Shown: positions 50,064 through 61,715 of the stretch, piece by piece | How the letters are laid out: each line of letters begins with the position of its first letter | Position numbering within the stretch: position 1 is the stretch's first letter | Assembly: GCA_028622995.1 (NCBI GenBank) | Contig: JAJQJQ010000005.1 | Location: 4,526,001 to 4,590,000, forward strand | Direction of reading: 5' to 3' | From: Panagrolaimus kolymaensis | Lineage: Eukaryota > Nematoda > Chromadorea > Rhabditida > Panagrolaimidae | Length of the DNA: 64,000 nt | Position numbers and translations under genes: made by a program | The notes under the pieces: generated by a model | What the model was told of the DNA's origin: nothing | Seen by the model: only the letters and a program-made list of their open reading frames with translations | Database searches by the model: none

Positions 50064-52612
50064 ATGGGAACTGTAATTAGTACAGAATCAAATATAAAAG
50101 AAAATGAAATTTTAATCCGTTTATCTGGAACTCAAATAATTTCTGATAATGATCCATTTTGGAATAAACTTTTCTCATTCAATTTTACCATCGATGAATC
50201 TAAAAGGTTTTTGAATGTTTCTTTTTTTCTGTTATTTTTAATGACTATTGGAAAATTTTTAGACGCCATCAAAAGGAATTTTATGATAGCTTGAGTGATT
50301 TCTTTCAATCATTTTTATATAATTCTCCCACGACAGGCAACTTTGCTACTTTGATTAAAGTTTTTCTTCGTCGACATGCTGAATTGGATGATTCTGCTAA
50401 ATGTGATAAGTTAGTCTTTCAATTTTAACCCCAGTTGAAAAGTGTGAAGCTTTCAGTAAAATATTTGTATGGCAAACAGCAAACTCTTTAATAATTCTTC
50501 GATATTTGTTTACTTTTTTCCTTCAACGTCTCAGTCAAAGTGAATTTATTCACCAATTTGAACTTAAAAAAGCAGATGGAGACGATAGTGATGATGAATC
50601 AATTATTGATGATGAAGATAATGGCGGATATGAAACCATAGCTGAAAGAGTTTTAGCTACTTTGGTAGAAATTATAACTAACATCCCAGTAAAGTAAGTA
50701 AAAACACTAAAGAAAATAATGAATATTTAGGTATAAATGTTCAGCGATTCAACTATAACCGTTCACGCTGAAGCAATTCGATGCATTCTGGTTTTACTTA
50801 GTCCTCAAATGTTTGAAGAATCCGTTTGTGAAGATGTTTTATTCTTAAAATATTTAATGGACATGTAAGCTTCTTGTGATTGTTATTTTTTTACAAGATA
50901 TATTTGCTTTAGGAAATCGAAAGCAAACAGTTTAACTAAAGCTTTGATCACAAATATTATTGAACATCAAAACCAGCTACCACGTGAAACTAAGGAAGAA
51001 CAAGCTGAAAGCATAGTTTTAACTCTTGCATGTATGTTTTGTTGTTGTTGCTTTTTTCACCCAAAGGTTATTGATAAAATTTAGCTTCATTATGGTCATC
51101 ATTTGCTCGAACAATGTCAATGGATTCTGCACCAGAGCAACCTGAAGACGACCTTGGAATTGAAGTTTATCCAAAACAAACTTTAGCTTCTTTGAGTAAT
51201 TCGTTAATTCTTACTCTCGTTTGCTATAATAAGTTTGATGATGAACCTAATGCTTTTAAATTTGCGATTGAAAGGTGTCAAAATAGTCAAGGTAAATTAT
51301 TATCATAATTTTTGTTAATGTAAACATGTACTAATTTTAGAAGTTTCATCTCTTGTAAATCCAGATGTTTCATTTTGCATTGATTTTTCTGAGCTTTATA
51401 CAATTTTTTGTGAATCTGCAACCGAACCTTTACCAATGCTCCTTCTTTATATGCTCATTCATCGCAATAATGGCTTCAAAAATTTTGTTCTCTCAAGAAT
51501 TAACATTGAAAATTTGGTATTTTTTTAAAACTTATAAATTATTTTTATTTAACAACTTGGTTTTAGATTTTACCAATTATTAAAGCTCTCCATGATGGTA
51601 TTAGTTCTCCAAGTTTTAAAGCTCATTGCAGACATACTTATCTTGCAATGATAGTTCTTTTAATTTTGAGTGAAGACAATTTCTTTTGTCGAATTGTTCA
51701 TGAAACTGTTGTTAAAAATATTGATTGGTATCATTCAGACAAAGTTTTACCAGAAATTACTCTCGGTGGTTTAATTATTCTTGTTTGTGTGAAAACAGTT
51801 CATTTGAATACTGTAAAAATGAGAGTAAATTTCTTTAATTTTTATAGTTAATTTTAGTCTAAAATATAAATTTAGGATCGATATCTTCATCAAAATTGCC
51901 TTGCTGCATTAGCAAATATGTCTTCAGGATATAAAGATTTATCTTCAATGGTTTGTCAAAAAATTGTTGGGCTTTTAGAAACTATGACCCGTAGACATTC
52001 AAAATTAATTCAAGCAATGCGTGAAAATGCAGAAGATTGTGAAGATATTGATGATTCGCAAGGATATGATTTAGTAAGCTTTGCTTTGATATTTATTTGG
52101 TCCTTTATAAGCAAGAATTTTTTAGCATCAAGATATTACCGCATTGGAAGAGGGGATTCGAACCGTTCTTGAAATGATAAATGCGTGTTTGACTCATAAT
52201 TTGCGAAATAATTCTCACCTTGTTTATAGTATCCTTTATAATCGGCAACTTTTTGAACAATATCATAACCATCCAATGTTTCAAGATTTAGTTTGGAATG
52301 TTTATATGGTAAATTTTTTTTCTCAAAATATGGTAGGATGTGCTTAATTTTCTTCAGGTCATAAATCATTTTTCAACCATCGTTCAAGAAGCTAAGGTTA
52401 CTTCGGTTGACGCAACTCACGAAACTATAGCTAAAGCAGCAATTCAATGGCCAACAGATAAACTCAAAAAATTCCCTGAACTTAAATTTAAATATGTTGA
52501 AGATGAAAATACTGTAGACTTTTTTGTGCCTTACATTTGGAGACTCATTTGCCAAACAAATGGCATTTATTTTCCATCTGAATCTATTAAACTCTTTCAG
52601 CCAAATAATTAA
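50064..52612 (+). CDS. DYM: Dymeclin
   Basis: Eleven exons: 50064-50206, 50263-50409, 50457-50693, 50745-50864, 50913-51031, 51085-51291, 51341-51515, 51567-51824, 51876-52073, 52125-52308, 52358-52612; 680 residues against 669 in human. The start MGTVIS has a Gly at position 2 fitting N-myristoylation as in other dymeclins. Conserved blocks are SDNDPFWNKL, NCLAALANMS, NACLTHNL, LFEQYHNHP and KLKKFPELKFKYVE. The protein cycles between cytosol and Golgi and helps Golgi organisation. Exon 4 uses the acceptor before 50745; the nearer AG at 50730 would bring a stop. Confidence 0.95.
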
Positions 52613-52986
52613 TTTTTCAACCCATTTGCTGTAATCATACTACATACATATTTGTTATTACTTTTTTTTTGTATTGTCTTGAATATTTTAATAAATTTTT
52701 TCTTTTGAATCAAACTGTGGGATTTTTTATTCAACGTAACAACACCACTCAAGAAAGATAGGAGTTCCATATTCACAATAAGCGGTAATTTTCGAGCAAA
52801 AAATGACAAAGCTTACATACTAAGATTTTGTGAAATTATAAAAATTTGCATAATTGTGTTAGCATTCTTTTTCGTTGCCTATTTTTGTGGCTTTTTCGAA
52901 CGTTCAAATAATTTCATTTTGCAGTTTTTCAAGAATCAACAGCTAACAAACTTCTTACTGATTGAAATTATTATCAACCTTTTATT
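52613..52986. other. Spacer between dymeclin and small membrane protein
   Basis: 374 bp; dymeclin 3' tail with AATAAA near 52690 and the leader of the next gene. Nothing else seen. Confidence 0.5.
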
Positions 52987-53407
52987 ATGGAAAACCAAAT
53001 CACTCAACAATCGGCTACTACAGAAGCTTCTTGCATCAATGAGTAAGTTTTTTTTCTCGTTTTGTTATAATTGAAAGATGTGCTTTGGTGAATGTTTTGA
53101 AGATTTTTTTTTCAGAGGTTATGAGCTCCTTATTCCATTCATAATTGCATGCGTCTTGGTTTTTCTCATGATTACTATCCTCATTGTTTATTCAATTGTA
53201 TTCCGAAAACAACTCAAATATGCTTTCAAAAATGTTGATGAAAAAGCTGCTGGCGACAACATGGATGATAATAAGAAGAACAACAACGACAATAAGAAAA
53301 CTAACAACAAAAAGAAGGATAACAAAAATGATAATGATAAAACTAATGAAGAATCCACTGCTGATAAGAAAAAGAATGATAGCAAGAAGATGAATAATAA
53401 GAAGTGA
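52987..53407 (+). CDS. Small single-pass protein with Asn/Lys-rich tail, unknown
   Basis: Exons 52987-53042 and 53116-53407 join in frame to 115 residues. A short N-terminal polar segment is followed by one membrane helix (LLIPFIIACVLVFLMI and on through about residue 45) and then a low-complexity hydrophilic tail of about 60 residues made of Asn, Lys and Asp. No signal peptide cleavage motif stands out; a type III or signal-anchored topology is likely. The tail is coded by AAT/AAC/AAG/GAT-rich DNA that may expand and contract. Family not recognised. Confidence 0.6.
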
Positions 53408-54916
53408 AACTTGTGTGTTTACATTTATCACTTTTGTAAGTATTATATTTTCCAATAAAATTTCTTTACCTTCTGTTTTGCGATAGTGGGAAGGCATAAA
53501 AGAGAATAAACACTTATTTTTTTCGGCAAAAATCGATTAGAATCAAGCTGTTATTGGATACAATTGGTGATGCTTGCACCCTAAGCGTCGGTCATGCGGA
53601 GATGATGATTTCAGGAATATCGATGTTTCTTTAATCGTTGATGTTTCAAATTATGTTGTGGCACTTTTTTGTTATTAAATTTGGCCGTTTTTCATTTTTT
53701 TTATCTGTCAGACTATTTTCCACGCAAATCGCACAAAAGGATCTCTCTACACATTCCAAAGAATAAATAACACCCGAAAGATCATCTTTCATTGATTTTT
53801 GAAATAATAAAAAAGTGGATGAGTGAAGAATAACCTCCTTTCTTTTTCTCTCATTCATGCCGCATGCATACGTTCAGTTTATCCTCTCTTTTTTATGATG
53901 GGATTTGACCATTGATCAAGTAATTCTTTCATTGTATATGCGTGAAAGAAAAAAAGAGAGGAAGAAATAGGGTCAATAATAACAAAAAGTAAAAAATGGG
54001 CTTTTTAAAGGAAAAATATTTTTGTTGTAAAAGTTACTATTTTTTTGAAGGAAAATATTGTTGTATGTACATCAGAGATTTTGGTTAAAGATATTTTTAA
54101 ACTTTGTGGATTTTTTTGAATATGTGTTAGTATAAGAAGCAATGAATTCTTTCCTCTGGATGACTAAAAGAGATAAACCTGTTATTTATTATTTTAAAAG
54201 CTTTCCAAAAAAGTGACCAATTATCTATCAATAAATAATTATTATTCTTTTTTTGCAAAACCCTTTCTGATACATTTCATCGTTTCTCCTAAAATAAGAA
54301 AAATCCATAAACGTGTTTTCATTTTTCATTTTTTGAGTAACATTTTTTTTTGCTTGTGGTTATGCTTTTTTTTTGCAATTTGGTCGCTGCCAAATTTAAA
54401 CCATTTTCTTGGAAGAACAAAAAACGTGAAAACTAATAGTTTATGCTGCCATTAAAAAAAACGTTCAAGCGTAAACCTTTTTTTGTTATGTACTTTGATG
54501 AAATTTTTTTAGCAGGAATAAAAAGTCCCATGAAAGAGCGATCACCTGAGGGGCATTCATTTAATGCAATCAGTTCAAAATCTCGAGACAGACCCTTCCT
54601 TTCCCAATAAAATGGCCATTTTCTTTTGAAATGAAAAACACTTTTGTTTTTGAACGTTTTCATACTTTGATCTAAAAATTTTCCCTTAGACTCCAATTTT
54701 TGGAAATCACGTTCCTTCCTTTTCTTTCTTTCCTTGATTCGGAAGTAGCAATGTCCACTTTTTGAAAAAGAAGAATTTCCAAACAAACAAAAAAAGGCGT
54801 GAAAAATTTCGAAGGCCATATTTATTTATTTGTTTTTTCTTTGAAAAAAAAACTTTATAAAGGCAAATAAATTTTGCAATAATTATTTATTTCGTTTATT
54901 TTTTTAAAACAAAAAA
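53408..54916. other. Intergenic, no gene recognised
   Basis: About 1.5 kb, AT-rich, with an AATAAA near 53455 for the upstream gene. A 128-codon minus frame at 54433-54819 has no motif and no splice context. Nothing supported. Confidence 0.5.
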
Positions 54917-56296
54917 ATGTATTCCAGAATAATGTTTTGTGATGAATTGAGCACACTTGGAGTAGCATTCTTTGTATTAAAATGTTATGTTGGATATCGA
55001 ATTTTCCGAACCATATTTGCCTTGTTAATTTCAGTATTAATTTATTTGATTATTCCATTATTTAGAAAGCCTAATTTAAATCGATATAAACAACGATGGA
55101 CAGGTTAGTTATAAATAAATAAGATTTTTTTGAGAACTAACTCCCGTATTTTTATAACCTTGAAACAGTATTTTTTATATTTTATATGTAAACCATAGCT
55201 TATTATTTTTTAGTTGTTAGTGGAGGAACCGATGGAATTGGAAAAGCTTACACTTTTGAATTAGCTGAAAGAGGGCTTCGCAAATTTTTCCTTATTGGTC
55301 GAAGCCAAGAAAAATTAGACGGGGTTAAAGCCGAATTAGGTTTGTTTACTTTACACCGTATTTTTTTTTTATTGCTTTTAACTCATTGACCCTCTTGTTT
55401 AAGAAAAATCATATGAAGTTAAAGTCCAAACTTATTTGTTCGATTTCTTTGATGGAGATTACAAAAAACTTCGAGCTGATCTATCGGATCTTGACATTGG
55501 ATTTGTTGGTATGTGTTCTTTGCTTTTTTAAGACCCCTTTTTTAAAGAATGTGTAGTAATCATTTTTTAATCTTCACTTTTCAAAATAATAATAATCTTT
55601 GAACTAGTAAATTTTAACGTGTTTTTTAGTAAACAGTGTGGGTGTTGGTCGTGAATACCTTGAAAGATATGGTGATAATCCAGCTGCAGATTGGCAACTT
55701 TTAAAAGTCAATGCTTTAGGATCAGCTGAGGTGAGAGAAAGAGACTTTATTTTAGGCAAAGAACATTCATAATTTTTAATAACTTTTAGTTTCTTTCATG
55801 CGTCCTTCCACCCATGGAAGAAAATGGAGGTGGTCAAATTGTTGTCCTTTCTTCTTCACAAGGTCTTCGACCAATTCCATTGCTTGCAGCATATTCAGCC
55901 GCTAAAGCTTTATTGTGTTTTATTAGTGAATGTGTTGATCGAGAATACAAAACCATTCAAGTGCAATGTTTAACTCCTGCTTTAATTGCAACTAAAATGA
56001 CTTATTACAATGATGGATCTCTTTTTGTTGTAACTCCAAAACAATTTGCTAAACAAGCTGTAAATTCCATTGGACTTGCAACTCAAACCACTGGATGCTT
56101 TAATCATGAAATTCAATTGCTAATCAATCATACATTTCCATGGTCAATTTTAAAATACCTCATGCTTCCCATTTATTGGCACCATCAAAAACGAATGATT
56201 AAATTATTAGGTCCCAAACAAGAAAATCCATTAAACAGCAATACTAAAATCAAACCATCTCAAAATGAATCAGAATTAATGCGACAAACCGCATAA
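54917..56296 (+). CDS. Short-chain dehydrogenase, HSD17B12/HSDL1-like
   Basis: Five exons: 54917-55103, 55214-55339, 55404-55508, 55630-55730, 55790-56296; 341 residues. Two hydrophobic N-terminal segments (within residues about 12-50) anchor it in the ER as in the 17-beta-hydroxysteroid dehydrogenase 12 group. The Rossmann cofactor motif is [10 protein letters not shown] (TGxxxGIG with Ser for Thr at the start), the Asn-Asn-x-Gly strand reads NSVGVG, the catalytic Ser is in VVLSSSQG and the YxxxK pair is in AYSAAKAL. So the catalytic triad is present. Likely acts on fatty-acyl or steroid ketones with NADPH; substrate not predictable. The C-terminus is long and polar. Confidence 0.88.
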
Positions 56297-57958
56297 AAAA
56301 GTTATGTGATATTGTAAATATTTTAAGCAGTCATTGATTAGTTATTATTGTTTCTTTGTTTCTCATACGTAATTTTTTATTCAAATAAATGATAACAAAA
56401 AAAGTCATTTAACCAAAATGAGAGGCCAATACAATAATAATATACTTAAAGGATGTTGAAAAAGTCAAGTAGTAAAAAAAGAAGAAAGACCGCCAAAGCA
56501 AGGCAGCAGCATTTCATCAACCTCAGCAATGGGGATGAACCGTTTTGCAAACAATGTTTTTAACCTCCTCTTTGTTTTGTCATTCTTCTTCTTCTTTTAA
56601 ATATGAAGAAGGAGAATATTTTTTTTTGTCGTCGGCTATCGGAAGGAAGTTTATAGGTACATACATATACACACTTTGTTTCGTGTTGGTCAAAAATCTT
56701 ACAATTCAAAAAAATGTTTTTGTAGTTTTTAGTTTTTATAAAAAAGAGTTGAATCAAATAGTAAAAATAGAATGAAAAAGTAGTAAAAAAAATATGCAAA
56801 AAGCAGAAATGATGACATCTTTGGTCGACAAACACAACAACATAAGCTTTTTCTTTTAGGTCTAAAATTAGAGACTTAACTTTGAGCTTCCCCTTTTTTT
56901 AGTTGGAAAAATACAGAGTAATAATAATGTGGAAAAATATATTTTTATTATTCTCCTTTTTTATGTGGTGTAACTATTCAAACTTATTTATTACCATATT
57001 TGGTTGCAGAAATAAAAAAAGCGTCATTTGTTTACTGTACTTCAATAATTCGTTACATATTTCTTTTATTATTAAAAATTCATTTTTGTTAACTACTGTT
57101 ATTTTTTATTTGATTAACTCAATTCTAACAAACAAAAAAAGGTAATCTTGTAAACACTCATCACTTTAATAATAATACTTTAAGAAAAATTATTTTCTTA
57201 ATTTTTGGACGACTAAGGCGGCGGGCACTCAGATTTTTACACTCGTCCTTCATCATCTTTATAATAAAAAAAAAGTGAAGAACAAAAGCACGAGTTCTTC
57301 CAAACCTAAGTTGGTGGTGGTTTTATTCTATACGTTTACTCTTCTTTACTCTATTAGCTTCGACAGTGGCTTCTTCATTTTATTTTATTTTTGCGCGAGG
57401 TAGTGATCGAGCTCGATCTGTAGTAGTACAATATAAACGCGTGTCGTCTTTATTTTTTTCTTTGGCAAACATACATACTCACGTCCTTTTAACTAACTGT
57501 AAAGGTACTTCAAGCGGCCGCCCTCTTGTTATTCCTCCTTGTTCAACAACAACAAGAATGAAGAAGCCGTCATCGCCAAAATGATTTCAAATGATTTGTA
57601 TTTGTTAGTGAGCGCTTGCTTTTTGCCTTTTTATTTTGTTCTTTTTTGCTAGTTAATTATTTTGCCGCACGTTATTATCGTTTTTACCTACATGATTAGA
57701 GTTTGACATCTTCTAATACTGTAAGGTAAAAACGTTTGTAGCGTGCAAATGTTAATCATAATACATACTTTATTAATGTTTATCGATGAATGTTTTATTT
57801 CGAAAGCAAAAAAAAAATTTGCCTTGAATTTCCATGTCTTTATAAAGTACACACATCTTATTGCCATATCTTATATTTATCAACATAAACAAAACCCATT
57901 TTTGCACAATTAAAGAACATTTAAAATTGGTAAGCTACAAAAACCTAATATTGCAGCT
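56297..57958. other. Convergent intergenic region, no gene recognised
   Basis: About 1.7 kb between the 3' ends of the dehydrogenase and the ZNF598 gene. AT-rich; open frames are short and motif-free. Confidence 0.5.
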
Positions 57959-60753
57959 TTAAGAAAAACCAGGTGGAGGTCCAGTCGACCAGCTCTTTGA
58001 TGTTGACGTAGAAGTTGTTGACGATGATGCTTGAGCGCTTGGTTGTTCAGGATTATTTGAGCGTTTCTTTGACCAACTTACAATCTGAAATTTTCAGAAT
58101 GAGCCTATGTTTGTAACAAATAATGATAAAAAAAATTACGTCAGTTAACTTCGGATACATTGATTCATTACAATTCAATGAAGGAAAATCAGGATCTTGT
58201 GATGGAGGTGGAGCAGCTGGAGGTTTCGAAGGCTTCGTACCATTTTCTTTGTTTACCACATTTTCAGTAGATGATGAATTCTTTCCAATAGATGCAGCAA
58301 CTGAACGAAGAGTTGGTGCTGTTACCTAAAGTTCACAAGTTTATTAAAATAACTAAAACAAAACGTTTACAATTTTAATAAAGTTATCATTATTCGGGTT
58401 TGCTTGATTAGATAAGCTTGCTTTATTTTTAACCTTAGTCTTACGGTCTTCGATTTCCGATAAAGCATCAAATTTGGAAGTGTGAATAATAGATTCTTCT
58501 TCATCTCGATTGGCAAAAGCAGAAACAGGAACCGTTTTTGATTTTTTCTTTGCAGCTCGTCGTTTTTCTTTTTTAGCATCTTCAAGGCGAAATAAAGGAT
58601 CCTTTGGTATGTCTTCTGCTGGACCAGGATCCGGCAAGCCATTCTAAAAAAAATTATAAAGTGAAGGCAGTAAAGTTTGATAGAAAGAGCATACCATTTT
58701 AGCGATAACACGTTCTTGCATCGACTCAGGCCACGCATCTGGAAGTGCAACAAACTTTCGTCGAGGTGTTTCAGGTGGCGGATTTGGCTTTGATGCAGCT
58801 CGTTGATTTGACGTAAACTAAAACACAAAATGTTAAAGATATACAACAAAATATGAAAAATTGTTTACCAATTGTATTGGTTTTCCTTTTCCCCATACAG
58901 AACTATCACCAGCTTTGTTATTGTTTTTACGACCCAACGAAGGAAATTGTTCACCAGAATTAAGCTGAAGAGGTGGTTGCATAGGTTGAACAGGTCTTTG
59001 CATCTCTTGAACTTCTTGACGCCACTTTTGCATTGGGATATTGGAAGAAGAAGGAGCAGCAAGTCCAAGTGTAGGAAAATCTCGTTCAGTTGTTTGATAA
59101 GCCGATCGAACAAGTTTTATTTGTGGAGCTTGAGCAGATTGAACAATACGAGATGGAGGAGCTGTTGAAGGAGGTGGTAGAGCATCATTTGGTACTACCG
59201 AAATTCTTTCTTGCCGACGAGACGTCGATGTTTCTGTTTGGGCCCCACTTCGAGGTATTCTATGACCAAGATTTCGACCAGAAAATTGGAAATCGATGTT
59301 AACATTTCGAGATGCATTTCCATGTTCAGAGGCCTAAATCTTTCAATAATTATAGAAGACATATCAACTAAACAGTTACCTTATGAACACCAAGTTCAAC
59401 ATCATTACGAAAGACAATACCCATAGCTAAACAATCAGGCTCTGTGCATGGATGATGCTTTTTACGATAATGACCATAGAGTTCTTCAATTTTAGCGTAA
59501 AATATGTTATGCCCTCCATCAGTTTCACAAATTTGACAAAAGAAATGTTCTTTTCTAAGATGCCGATAAAGATGATCGTCGTCAAAAAAGCACTCAGGAC
59601 AAAACATACAAGGTGGATGACCTAAAATTAAAAATTTATGAAATCTAAAAGAAGAATTCTAACCTTTTTGACCGCTAACTTCATTTTTAGTTCCTTTCAT
59701 ATGACGATCAAGATCAAGCTTAGAATAAGCCACTCTGTCTTTATTAAGTACATTCAGATGATCAATACATATGGGACAGAAAGTCCGTTGATGCATTTCT
59801 AAAAATAGTTTCATAAGATTCTATTCAATATTAAGAAGTGACTTACGACTTGTATGATGACGAAGCGCTCCAAATGTTGGAAATTCAATCTTTTCACCGC
59901 TAAAAAACATGGTTTATTTAATACCATAGTTAAAGAAACAAACTTTCTAGCACAAATTTGACACGAATGAGCCATATAACTATCGTAGCATTTGATTGAA
60001 TATTCATTTGTAAATCTCAGATTGTATTTTGCGCTATCATTATGTTTAACATCATCCATGGGAATGGTAAAATTATCCCAAGATTCAGGAGCAGAAACGA
60101 AATAAAGCTAAAAATAACATTTGATTACTTCATGCACTTTTACACGTTTGACATACCAATGCAATCGGAGAACGACATTGTGGACATGATTCAGAGCCAC
60201 CAAGAACGCGCATACGAATACAGCACTCCATGCAAACAGGATGACGACACTCTCCAACTCCAAAAACATCTGAACGTTGACAACAAATTGTGCATTCGCT
60301 AATATTTCCAATCATCGGTAGGCCAGCATGATCTTTTCTAGTCTAAAAAAAGTTTATTAACGTAATCACATAGAATGAAAGGCTTACCTTGATTAGATGA
60401 TCAAAACCGCTAGCAGGTTTATTATGTGGACGATGTTGATCGTTACGATTTTGAAAATTTCCACGTCGAGGTCTACCATCATTTTGTTGTTGTGGACCAT
60501 TGTTATCATGTCGATCATTTCTTCGTCCACCACCACGGCTACTTGGATTGGTGCCACCCCGGCTACTTGGATTGGTGCCACCCCGGCTACTTGGATTGGT
60601 GCCACCACGGCTGCTTGGATTTGTGCCACCACGGCTACTTGGGTTGGTGTTGTTGTAATTTTGATTTCTAGGAGGATGTTGACGTTGTTGATTTTGTGGT
60701 TGTTGTTGTTGATCTTGAGATGGAACAAAAGATGGAGCCTCTGGATTTAACAT
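57959..60753 (-). CDS. ZNF598: ZNF598/Hel2-type RING and C2H2 E3 ubiquitin ligase
   Basis: Eleven exons: 60388-60753, 60157-60342, 59944-60107, 59847-59899, 59664-59798, 59380-59621, 58869-59333, 58695-58817, 58371-58643, 58140-58325, 57959-58084; 772 residues. The N-terminus is Gln/Arg/Gly-rich with five NPSSRGGT-type repeats. The RING finger starts CTICCQRSD and ends CPQCRSP. A row of C2H2-type fingers follows (CQICA, CPICIDH, CMFCPECFFDDD and CQICETDGGH regions), then Pro-rich disordered segments with FPTLG, FPSLG and FPSLN motifs. In the family this ligase senses collided ribosomes and ubiquitinates small-subunit proteins to start quality control. It is divergent from SPT5. Confidence 0.9.
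60531..60650 (-). repeat. Five 24-bp tandem repeats coding NPSSRGGT
   Basis: Five near-identical 24-bp units within the first exon of the ZNF598 gene, each coding an eight-residue Arg-Gly-Gly unit. Units differ by few bases, so copy number is likely to vary between strains. Confidence 0.85.
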
Positions 60754-61715
60754 TATGTCCGAAGACAGAAGAGATACTATCGACTAATAAAACAAAAAGA
60801 CCCGTTTGAAGATTCACTGAGGTTATTAAGTTTGACTTTAAATAAAAGTAATAATAATAAAATGAAACAAATGAAATGTTCGATTTACACAATACCGCGT
60901 TTGAAATTTCTTTCGCCAACAAATAAACTTTTTTGTTTGCTTGCTTTGGGTTTTTCTCATCAATGATTGCAGTTGTCTTTTTTTCGTTGTAAGAACCCAG
61001 TATTGGGTAAATGTTATGCAACTTTTCGATCGAAAATTTTCTGTGTCTCTTTTATTTTTCTTCAACTTCGTTTTTTGTTGCTTTTCAAAGTAACAAATTT
61101 AGGATGACGAGAAGCTTAGAAAATCTCTAATTTTATTCTGGAAGTCGACTGACTGATTATTCATTAGATAAGAAAGCTTATTCATAAATAATTTTCCCAT
61201 TATTCCCTTGCCCATTTTTTTGTTGATAAAATAATCTTTTTCGTTCTTTATCCTATAATATTTTTCTATATTTGACCACCATCGATAAAAGTCTTTTTAG
61301 ATAATCCTATTTACTCCATATATTTATTTTCAGTGATATCGTTCTTTATTTTGTTTGATATGAGAATTCGCTTATGTAGGTCTTAACGTGAAAAAGTACT
61401 TCTTATCCCTATCCTTTTTTGCTCTTTATTTCTTGCATTATTCGTTTCTTTGTTTTTTTTTATCTTCGATGTAGCCACTGTTACTTTAAGTTGCTTTCCT
61501 ATTTTTTTAGCGATCTTCATTTTCTAGCTCTTTTATTACAACCTTAAAAAGTGACTTGCGTTTTCCGTTTGTATTAGACCACAATAACTTTACTTGTTGT
61601 GATAAAACTTTTTCATTAATTTTTAGTTAGCTATTATTTGCGTGAATATCATTTTTATTTCTTATTTTTGTGGTCCTAGTTTTAATGATTGTTTTTTAGT
61701 TTCTTAAACCAAACT
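60754..61715. other. Divergent promoter region, ZNF598 and SPT5
   Basis: 962 bp. Holds upstream sequence for both genes. TTTTTTAG ending at 61699, 16 bases before the SPT5 ATG, is a candidate trans-splice acceptor. No other gene recognised. Confidence 0.5.

Noticed and set aside
53188..53497. Hydrophobic antisense frames at the small membrane gene
   Set aside because: Shadows of the Asn/Lys-rich tail coded on the plus strand.
54433..54819. 128-codon frame on the minus strand
   Set aside because: Basic and low-complexity, no homology recognised and no splice context.
60397..60750. Trp/Thr/Ile repeat frame opposite the ZNF598 first exon
   Set aside because: Antisense shadow of the NPSSRGGT repeats, whose frame continues into the RING domain.
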